From: Amphimedon queenslandica | Lineage: Eukaryota > Porifera > Demospongiae > Haplosclerida > Niphatidae | Assembly: GCF_000090795.2 (NCBI RefSeq) | Contig: NW_003546260.1 | Location: forward strand, 150,072 to 214,071 | Direction: 5' to 3' | Length of the DNA: 64,000 nucleotides | Part shown: piece after piece, positions 62,901-64,000 of the stretch | Position numbering within the stretch: the first letter of the stretch is position 1 | Layout: every line of letters starts with the position of its first letter | Made by a program: the position numbers and the translations under genes | Notes under the pieces: generated by a model | The model's input: the letters and a program-made list of their open reading frames with translations, nothing else | The model's database searches: none | Told to the model about the DNA's origin: nothing

Positions 62901-63984
62901 CAGGCTTACTTATAAGCTGGCATTGATGTATGGAGTAGGTAGGTATAATTTTACTTATATTTGTACAATTTGGCATAAGTATACAGTATGCAATTATGTC
63001 TAAAAATGGGCTCAGAATATTTCCTTTGAGACTAGGAGTGCAGTCTAACAGAATGGTAAGTCCAACAATAGAACTTTGCTCTATTCATGTGTTTACCCAG
63101 TGCACTTCTGGTTGCAAATTTTGCAATATAATTATTCTAAACGCAGCTATTACAGTACAACTAGTACAACAAGTATAAAACAATGATTGAGAAGTAATAG
63201 AATAGGGTGGAGAATTATAAGTAATGTGATTCTCTCAGTTTATTTCTGTAATTTTTTATGCAAAAACAATAAGAATTACTTGACTCTCTACCCTATGTTA
63301 AATGGAGGGGGATTATACTGACCTTCTCTTCATACTCCCTAGTTCTTTGAGTCACGTCATCCTGAAATAATTGAAGATTACGTTTCTTTTGATGCTCTTG
63401 CTGACGTTGCTCCTTCTGCCTCTGGCGTATTTCTTGTTCCCTCTCCTTTTTATCTTGAATTTCCTTCAACAGCTTTTCCTTGTATGGATAAAGATTGGGT
63501 ATACCAGAATCCTTTTTCTTTTCTATAACAAGTACAAATAGATGATAATGTATAAGGGTATATTTCACTAGAAAAAATTTTGTTCTAGAAAGGATTACAT
63601 CAAGATTTTACACAGGATTCGGCATAGTGCTCATGTAGTATGAATTTTTAAAATTTGACAAATATACAGGGTATTTTTAGAAATCACTACTAAAAATTTT
63701 CCATTTTTCTAATACATTTACATTTCACATGTTGTATAAATTTTAAAACTGATTCTGATAAAAATTTGGATTTTTTACGAACAGGCACTAACACGTGCAA
63801 TCTTACTAGAAGATTTCTTGCTCTTGCTTTTAGCCTCTTTCTTCATCTTGCGACGATGCTCTTTAACTTTTCTCTCAATCTTGTAACGTTTAGCTGCCGG
63901 TAGACGTTTGCTCTGTCTTTCTATAGGACCATAGTAAAGTAAAATGACAAACTAACGATGGCTACACTTACTTTTCTTTACCAT
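17919..63984 (-). CDS. GNL3: Nucleostemin-like circularly permuted GTPase, 16 exons, 461 aa
   Basis: Nucleolar GTPase of ribosome biogenesis. Exons: 63984-63972, 63920-63807, 63522-63323, 21161-21116, 21070-21033, 20989-20918, 20870-20807, 19982-19879, 19829-19682, 19632-19545, 19495-19381, 18826-18673, 18298-18244, 18192-18093, 18045-18009, 17956-17919. All phases close to 461 residues and TAG at 17919-17921. The basic N terminus ([20 protein letters not shown], then a Glu/Gln/Lys-rich coiled coil) is the nucleostemin nucleolar domain. The GTPase motifs are circularly permuted: NKID near 180-183, GLPNVGKSS at 267-275, DCPG at 311-314. [12 protein letters not shown] is a family hallmark. Between 21161 and 63323 lies one 42-kb phase-0 intron, while the other fourteen are mostly below 1 kb. 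No residues are missing at that junction compared with human GNL3. GNL3L is the alternative paralogue name. Confidence 0.9.
18937..19145. mobile_element. 209-bp MITE with TACCGTATAGC termini
   Basis: Starts TACCGTATAGCTTGAAATTT and ends as its inverse (...AAGCTATACGGTA). The arms contain repeated CACGAAAAT/ATTTTCGTG runs, giving a near-perfect foldback. It lies in the GNL3 intron between 18826 and 19381. Confidence 0.8.
20140..20290. repeat. Single unit of the repeat arrayed at 10633-11160
   Basis: Shares the order of motifs GATAAAAATAGAGAGTTCTC, ATTTTTGATAAAATTTGG, and TTTTTAAGCAACTT with units in the other array. It lies in the longest ordinary GNL3 intron (19983-20806). Confidence 0.5.
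21480..21815 (+). mobile_element. LINE reverse transcriptase fragment (fingers to palm)
   Basis: One frame reads [19 protein letters not shown], then [14 protein letters not shown], then [20 protein letters not shown] and [17 protein letters not shown]. This is the non-LTR reverse-transcriptase run before the catalytic YxDD, with an in-frame stop near 21657. The order (H/FGF..G.ST..QLL, KAF.T..H..LL.L, GI.G....WF..YLS) is that of CR1/jockey-type LINEs. It stops short of the YxDD motif. Confidence 0.75.
22231..24050 (+). pseudogene. RecQ-like DEAH helicase pseudogene inside TIR element
   Basis: From ATG 22231: [18 protein letters not shown], motif 0/[13 protein letters not shown], motif Ia [14 protein letters not shown], motif [12 protein letters not shown], motif [16 protein letters not shown], motif [16 protein letters not shown] and VIHYDVPED, then [20 protein letters not shown] Cys-rich end ([13 protein letters not shown]) is at about 23993-24035. 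There is an in-frame TAG at 22402-22404 just after motif I, a 54-bp GT-AG intron at 22699-22752, a frameshift near 23195, loss of the Gly-rich motif VI region near 23300, and a MITE at 23408-23955. The protein resembles the short RecQ-like helicases that are very numerous in sponge and coral gene sets, rather than the host BLM/WRN/RECQ1 proteins. Confidence 0.8.
23408..23955. mobile_element. 548-bp MITE with TACCGTAATTTGCC termini
   Basis: Starts TACCGTAATTTGCCTTTTTT and ends with its exact inverse. The arms also pair inward over AAATTTTTCGTTTC-like and AAATATTTTCGTC-like runs. It interrupts the RecQ pseudogene between coding parts, so it arrived after that gene. The centre (23520-23880) includes non-palindromic sequence. 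Confidence 0.8.
24162..24414 (-). pseudogene. Cys-rich (zinc-finger-like) N-terminal frame in RecQ element
   Basis: From ATG 24414 on the minus strand: [20 protein letters not shown], a hydrophobic middle ([13 protein letters not shown]), then [16 protein letters not shown] follows at about 24220-24222, and the frame continues [20 protein letters not shown]. Two CxxC pairs followed by a Lys/Glu-rich helix resemble ZAD-like or THAP-like treble-clef N-terminal domains of transposon DNA-binding proteins. It faces the RecQ gene tail to tail inside the same TIRs. The remainder of the gene is absent. The family is not identified. Confidence 0.45.
24588..25980. other. AT-rich intron sequence, low-complexity tract
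   Basis: No gene recognised. About 25240-25580 is a low-complexity tract of interspersed TCAATT/GACTCAATT words on both strands. At about 25675-25800 a run begins ACTACACCAGGGAGCAGTC, which also occurs (one change) at about 21853; the frame after it reads [17 protein letters not shown], an unassigned helical segment. Confidence 0.4.
25985..26150 (+). mobile_element. LINE reverse transcriptase fragment (thumb region)
   Basis: Frame [20 protein letters not shown], then [15 protein letters not shown] and [10 protein letters not shown]. This matches the stretch after YxDD in CR1/jockey-type LINEs (L..DLD.L..W......N..K......S). It may be the downstream end of the LINE piece at 21480-21815, with intervening material, or a separate copy. 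Confidence 0.65.
26160..26980. other. Unassigned intron sequence
   Basis: No domain recognised on either strand. A 77-codon minus-strand frame (26743-26510) has no features that distinguish it from chance. The stretch just before 26985 probably belongs to the hAT fragment. Confidence 0.4.
26985..27170 (+). mobile_element. hAT transposase C-terminal fragment
   Basis: One frame gives [15 protein letters not shown], and the adjacent frame gives [20 protein letters not shown] followed by PERY. This is the hAT C-terminal dimerisation motif (HPELA.LA....[12 protein letters not shown]...+..R). There is a frame change between the two parts and stops after RPERYMI. An (AAT)n run follows at about 27337-27360. 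Confidence 0.75.
27400..28637 (+). mobile_element. 3' end of a LINE-type retroelement with nuclease-like domain
   Basis: Frame with [20 protein letters not shown] followed by DVTIIS (about 27625-27710): the RPAD...DVT pattern of a PD-(D/E)XK restriction-like nuclease found at the C terminus of some retroelement proteins. After the MITE insertion the reading continues with [19 protein letters not shown], then [14 protein letters not shown] and a stop at about 28498. A 130-bp 3' leader ends in (AAT)n at 28618-28637. The C-terminal QRLSV.LWR.NAH motif recurs in the copies downstream. Confidence 0.65.
27784..28231. mobile_element. 448-bp hAT-type MITE with 8-bp target duplication
   Basis: Termini TAGGCCCTGTGAAATTATGC and the inverse of TAGGCCTTGTGAAATTATGC (one mismatch). 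Flanked by GTAAGAGG at 27776-27783 and 28232-28239, an exact 8-bp direct repeat as made by hAT transposases. The interior is rich in GAATAATAGG words. It is inserted in the retroelement at 27400-28637. Confidence 0.88.
28638..29990 (+). repeat. Stack of 5'-truncated retroelement ends joined by AAT tails
   Basis: Successive partial copies begin at about 28638, 28812 and 29712, each containing the C-terminal motif QRLSV.LWR.NAH (28651-28740, 28880-28970, 29778-29880), a short 3' region and an (AAT)n/(ATA)n tail (28781-28812, 29697-29711, 29950-29980). Each copy starts inside the AAT tail of the previous one. The third copy is interrupted by the MITE at 29036-29692. A duplicate of the last part lies at 33707-34080. 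Confidence 0.65.
29036..29692. mobile_element. 657-bp MITE with CAGTGGCGGATCTAG termini
   Basis: Left end CAGTGGCGGATCTAG; right end is the inverse of CAGTGGCAGATCTAG (one mismatch in 15). ATAGC is repeated directly on both sides (29031-29035, 29693-29697), a 5-bp duplication. It contains CAATGGCGCACGAAGCG near the left end and a run of nine G near the right end, as in 4912-5253. Absent from the matching site in R2 (near 33775), so it arrived after the R duplication. Confidence 0.8.
29991..31109. other. Unassigned part of block R1
   Basis: Matches R2 34090-35500 by eye. The plus strand has a frame with [20 protein letters not shown] (about 30998-31057): a C..C...H...C pattern like the C-terminal zinc knuckle of some LINE proteins, which is the only hint of origin. 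R2 has about 150 bp near 34715-34865 that R1 lacks near 30435. Confidence 0.4.
31110..32240 (+). mobile_element. Tc1/mariner-related transposase fossil, DD82E type, copy 1
   Basis: Plus-strand pieces: [18 protein letters not shown] (helix-turn-helix side), [20 protein letters not shown], a [10 protein letters not shown]-frame remnant over the first catalytic segment, MDNAS (31745-31759), and [17 protein letters not shown] (about 31987-32037), ending near a Ser/Asp-rich tail ([12 protein letters not shown]). This copy has several frame changes; copies 2 and 3 show the catalytic spacing better. Confidence 0.7.
33015..33223. mobile_element. 209-bp MITE with TACCGTATAGCG termini
   Basis: Begins TACCGTATAGCGTGAAATTT, ends with the inverse of TACCGTATAGCGGGAAATTT. 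The arms pair through TTGGCGAATTTGGCG-like runs around a GCATGCTCAATGCATG centre. Absent from the corresponding place in R2 (near 37440) and R4 (near 42487), so it inserted into R1 after duplication. Confidence 0.85.
34255..34417. mobile_element. 163-bp MITE present in R2 only
   Basis: Ends AAGGCGGATTTACAATAT and inverse of AAGGCTGATTTACAATAT. The centre is a tight hairpin (TGGAATAGAA/TTCTATTCCA at about 34301-34326). R1 at about 30135 shows the continuous empty site (AGCTACACTCATTGAC). Confidence 0.75.
35520..36670 (+). mobile_element. Tc1/mariner-related transposase fossil, DD82E type, copy 2
   Basis: Best copy for the first catalytic segment: [20 protein letters not shown] at about 35899-35958. 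The second aspartate lies in VMDNAS (GAC 36175-36177); the glutamate in [18 protein letters not shown] (GAA 36424-36426). The distance of 249 bases puts 82 residues between second D and E. Tc1/mariner relatives with DD82E spacing are known as the Sailor type. An acidic tail [12 protein letters not shown] follows. Frame changes break the reading in several places. Confidence 0.75.
37973..38677. mobile_element. 705-bp foldback Kolobok-like MITE with TTAA duplication
   Basis: Flanked by TTAA (37969-37972, 38678-38681). Ends AGGGTAACTGCACCC on both strands; each arm is about 300 bp and pairs over most of its length around a loop at about 38280-38400. Sits in the last part of R2; the equivalent R4 site (about 42967, GGTTTATTGAGTC) is empty. 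The 91-codon open frame from 38467 is arm sequence, not a gene. Ends resemble those of 3239-3733. Confidence 0.85.
38746..40020. other. Unassigned sequence between R2 and retroelement fossil
   Basis: No domain recognised. A short block near 39730-39785 (GACCATACCAAAGGACAGC) resembles 43335-43375 (GACCATTTCAAAGGACAGC), so both may belong to the 5' side of a repeat related to block R. Complementary open frames at 39494-39731 on both strands overlap and carry no domain. Confidence 0.4.
40020..41680 (+). mobile_element. DIRS-like (tyrosine-recombinase) retroelement fossil
   Basis: At about 40070-40165 one frame has [18 protein letters not shown], the end of the RNase H region of DIRS-type elements. 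At 41010-41680 a frame carries the N-terminal SAM-like region and start of the catalytic core of a tyrosine recombinase ([34 protein letters not shown]; box-[12 protein letters not shown]). RNase H followed by a tyrosine recombinase indicates a DIRS-like element; a Crypton for the second part alone is the alternative. It is broken and incomplete. The recombinase part reads cleanly for more than 600 bp, so it may be fairly young. Confidence 0.65.
41681..42264. other. Unassigned intron sequence
   Basis: No gene, repeat or domain recognised between the recombinase fragment and R4. Confidence 0.4.
42265..43060. repeat. Duplicated block R, partial copy (3' end)
   Basis: Starts near GTAATACAATTATTCATATT and corresponds to R1 32835-33700 and R2 37260-37960 plus 38681-38745. 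It keeps the undisturbed sites that R1 and R2 have lost to MITEs, so it serves as the empty-site reference. Confidence 0.7.
43420..45990. repeat. Duplicated block R, copy 3
   Basis: Starts at ACTATGGTTACTACTTTTCC (matching R2 at about 35482) and ends near 45990 (GCTCAAAAAAGCTGCATATG). Has an AT-rich addition at about 45730-45915 (repeated CATTTATT/TTAATC words) not seen in R1, R2 or R4. It carries transposase fossil copy 3. Confidence 0.7.
43430..44560 (+). mobile_element. Tc1/mariner-related transposase fossil, DD82E type, copy 3
   Basis: Second aspartate GAC at 44046-44048 in ATGGACAATGC; glutamate GAA at 44295-44297 in the CTCAATCTGATTGAATTG run. The spacing is again 249 bases, 82 residues between, so the length is conserved between copies 2 and 3. 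The first catalytic segment is near 43760-43830. The [10 protein letters not shown] tail is at about 44500-44535. Confidence 0.7.
46283..46830 (+). mobile_element. Merlin/IS1595-like transposase, N-terminal part
   Basis: An open frame of 199 codons from 46283 with [10 protein letters not shown], a zinc-ribbon-like [20 protein letters not shown], the helical segment [17 protein letters not shown], and [19 protein letters not shown], where the first catalytic D of the ISXO2/IS1595 fold lies, followed by [18 protein letters not shown]. Eukaryotic relatives are the Merlin superfamily. The later D and E/N regions are not seen. After about 46830 the frame is lost. Confidence 0.7.
46975..47380 (+). 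mobile_element. P-element/THAP9-type transposase fragment
   Basis: Frame [20 protein letters not shown] followed by [16 protein letters not shown] (about 47000-47115) and, in a second piece at about 47249-47372, [19 protein letters not shown] with [11 protein letters not shown]. Both match P-type transposases (LPS..TL..Y; .DEM.I...L.YD..TG...G.VDLGD). The pieces are separated by about 75 bp with a TTTTCAG acceptor-like end at about 47247, so an intron is possible. Confidence 0.65.
47470..48700. repeat. Two ~190-bp direct repeats, LINE fragment between
   Basis: About 47475-47665 and 48515-48700 share CAAGACCATCTC, ACATGTCAGG, AATAAAGTAA and GTAGAAAGTGTCA motifs in the same order. One frame of the first reads [20 protein letters not shown], a helical segment of unknown family. 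Between them, at about 48290-48485, a plus-strand frame [20 protein letters not shown] is a copy of the LINE-like C terminus seen at 60499-60813. Confidence 0.5.
48705..49040. other. Unassigned AT-rich sequence
   Basis: Contains GAATAATAGC words like those in the interior of the MITE at 27784-28231 (about 48862-48950), so a degraded relative may be present. No end could be placed. Confidence 0.35.
49046..49520. mobile_element. 475-bp MITE with TACTGTATWTCCTCAA termini
   Basis: Left TACTGTATATCCTCAA, right the inverse of TACTGTATTTCCTCAA. Both sub-terminal regions consist of an AATAGTAGCC-like 10-mer repeated at irregular spacing (at least four on each side, same orientation). A related single piece appears near 52508-52565. 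It lies inside the GNL3 intron. Confidence 0.75.
49553..49755. repeat. ~195-bp direct repeat, left copy
   Basis: Begins near CATAGTTACTGTAAGGTCAA and includes GACCTCGAGGTGGTAC and ATATGGCAGCATAGCAGTAG. The second copy is at 51258-51448 in the same orientation. The pair brackets the OB-fold pseudogene. Confidence 0.7.
49913..51030 (+). pseudogene. RPA-like OB-fold and zinc-ribbon pseudogene
   Basis: Frame from ATG 49913: a Ser/Thr-rich start, then [20 protein letters not shown] and [20 protein letters not shown], an OB-fold core like those of RPA70-type proteins, to a stop at 50318. The reading then resumes in broken frames ([20 protein letters not shown]; at least three interruptions between 50318 and 50567). 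From 50567 a frame has [19 protein letters not shown]...[14 protein letters not shown], where two CxxC pairs 15 residues apart form a zinc ribbon as in the RPA70 C-terminal domain. It is probably a single-strand-binding protein of mobile or host origin, now dead. The host RPA1 gene is an unlikely source because the sequence is too short. Confidence 0.55.
51258..51448. repeat. ~195-bp direct repeat, right copy
   Basis: Matches 49553-49755 with roughly one change in ten and a small deletion (the left copy has an extra CTGCACATGAG-like piece near 49686). Confidence 0.7.
51747..51889. mobile_element. 143-bp palindromic MITE
   Basis: TATATGAACTATGGTTTC at the left pairs with GAAACCATAGTTTATATA at the right; inner arms ATCAGTAATGTAAGAC / GTCTTACATTACTGAT. 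A half-arm relative (ATCAGTAATATGAGACTC) is at about 46010-46040. Confidence 0.75.
51890..53560. other. Unassigned intron sequence
   Basis: Several 60-90 codon open frames but none with a domain I recognise. A stretch at about 53372-53464 (TTTTAG acceptor, open frame with [20 protein letters not shown], donor GGTAAGTG) has the look of an isolated exon. I cannot link it to a gene. Confidence 0.4.
53595..54800 (+). mobile_element. pogo/Tigger-type transposase fragments
   Basis: About 53600-53715: [20 protein letters not shown] and [14 protein letters not shown], the core after the first catalytic D in DDE_1 transposases. About 53759-53870: [20 protein letters not shown] and [11 protein letters not shown], the next block. 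About 54627-54703: [20 protein letters not shown], the NCT..LQPLD motif near the third acidic residue. The blocks are in the family's order, separated by frame losses and an unassigned stretch at 53950-54550. Confidence 0.7.
54801..56180. other. Unassigned intron sequence
   Basis: A 99-codon plus-strand frame (55666-55965) has the ordered look of a coding fragment ([20 protein letters not shown]) but no domain I recognise. Nothing else is supported. Confidence 0.35.
56190..56345 (+). mobile_element. PHD-like zinc-finger fragment, probably LINE-derived
   Basis: One frame reads [20 protein letters not shown] then [20 protein letters not shown]. The pattern C..C...........GHDA.F.DG...W.H..CA.LS resembles PHD fingers carried by some invertebrate retroelement proteins. 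The last cysteine pair is not visible. Confidence 0.45.
57129..57590 (+). repeat. Three tandem exon-like repeats with splice-site-like borders
   Basis: Units start GATTCYACTCCTG at 57139, 57264 and 57485. Each is preceded by a pyrimidine-rich or AT-rich tract ending in AG. Units 1 and 3 are followed after about 60 bp by AGGG(Y)(R)TAAGATTT; unit 2's coding half was displaced by a 40-bp internal duplication (ATTCCCACGCTSTCG at 57303 and 57368) and its GGGCGTAAGATTT end lies at about 57433. One frame encodes [20 protein letters not shown], repeated with small changes. The sequence looks like a small exon with its introns amplified in tandem. Confidence 0.55.
57881..58922. mobile_element. 1.04-kb TIR element with TA duplication
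   Basis: Exact 21-bp inverted ends, TAGTCGGTTCAAGTTGAGTT plus G, at 57881-57901 and 58902-58922, flanked by TA on both sides. An inner exact inverted pair of 18 bp (CCTATAATTGATTTCACC at 57960-57977 and its inverse at 58276-58293) suggests a nested or composite element. A hairpin ACGACCTGGGGGC/GCCCCAAGGTCGT lies at 57931-57957. No transposase frame is found. Confidence 0.8.
58930..60310. other. Unassigned sequence with an acidic frame end
   Basis: A plus-strand frame at about 59325-59439 reads [20 protein letters not shown] and then [13 protein letters not shown] before TGA, an acidic tail typical of many proteins. Its upstream part is not readable. A Cys/His-containing minus-strand frame at 60298-60089 is not assigned. 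Confidence 0.35.
60314..60343. repeat. (ATT)n microsatellite
   Basis: About ten uninterrupted ATT units. Could be the tail of a LINE copy like those at 28618-29990. Confidence 0.85.
60499..60813 (+). mobile_element. LINE-like protein C terminus
   Basis: Frame of 103 codons with [36 protein letters not shown] and [20 protein letters not shown]. The pattern (R..EVE.G.F.P..F.T.GG......F...LA ... R...SF..L+....C+RGSR) is the C-terminal block of a common invertebrate LINE-type reverse-transcriptase protein. A decayed copy is at 48290-48485. Confidence 0.6.
60820..62520. other. Unassigned sequence, weak transposon-like frame
   Basis: A plus-strand frame at about 61328-61543 has [20 protein letters not shown], a CxxC motif resembling the N-terminal region of some Mutator-like sponge and cnidarian transposases. 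The rest of such a protein is not seen. Otherwise only short frames. Confidence 0.3.
62521..62678. mobile_element. 158-bp palindromic MITE
   Basis: Arms containing ACTAGGCAA, GCAACATTTGT and AACATGTTGCC pair around a 14-base loop at about 62586-62600. The ends (TCCGATACACTAGG left, inverse of TCCCCCATATACTAGG right) are less well conserved. It accounts for the overlapping minus-strand open frames here. Confidence 0.7.
62679..63322. other. Start of the 42-kb GNL3 intron, nothing recognised
   Basis: Intron sequence next to the donor GTCAGT (at 63322-63317 on the minus strand). No repeat or domain identified. Confidence 0.5.
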
Positions 63985-64000
63985 CTCTTTTACACTTGGA

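Overview
The window looks like the nuclear genome of an early-branching animal, most like a demosponge of the Amphimedon kind. The reasons are an AT-rich sequence, animal gene families (homeobox, death domain, nucleostemin), very short GT-AG introns (many of 45-60 nt), tightly packed neighbouring genes, and a rich set of palindromic MITEs. The species assignment is inference; no ribosomal or mitochondrial marker is present.

Left third (1-21,160), gene-dense. In order: an SLC46-like MFS transporter (minus), the complete nine-exon GMPPB gene (minus), a divergent homeobox gene (plus), a two-death-domain gene (minus), three tandem death-domain genes (plus) with three, two and one domain, and the 3' thirteen exons of a nucleostemin/GNL3 gene (minus). 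All splice phases of GMPPB, the homeobox gene, the four death-domain genes and GNL3 close without a break when read by hand, so these are good models. Gene pairs share short divergent promoters (437 bp and 59 bp) and short convergent ends (175 bp and about 100 bp).

Right two thirds (21,162-63,322) appear to be one intron of GNL3. The first three GNL3 exons lie at 63,323-63,984 and join in phase 0 to the exon ending at 21,161. This roughly 42-kb intron is a graveyard of mobile DNA: LINE fragments, a TIR element carrying a RecQ-type helicase with target-site duplications, hAT, Merlin-like, P-type and pogo-like transposase pieces, three to four copies of a large duplicated block carrying a Tc1/mariner-related transposase with 82 residues between its second D and its E, a broken tyrosine-recombinase retroelement, an RPA-like OB-fold pseudogene between direct repeats, tandem exon-like repeats, and many MITEs. 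Several MITEs can be ordered in time because they are present in one copy of a duplicated block and absent from another.

The observations most worth following are the RecQ-helicase TIR element (22,075-24,577), the death-domain cluster with a shared C-terminal tail and duplicated upstream cassette, the 42-kb intron itself, and the LINE copies stacked into each other's AAT tails.
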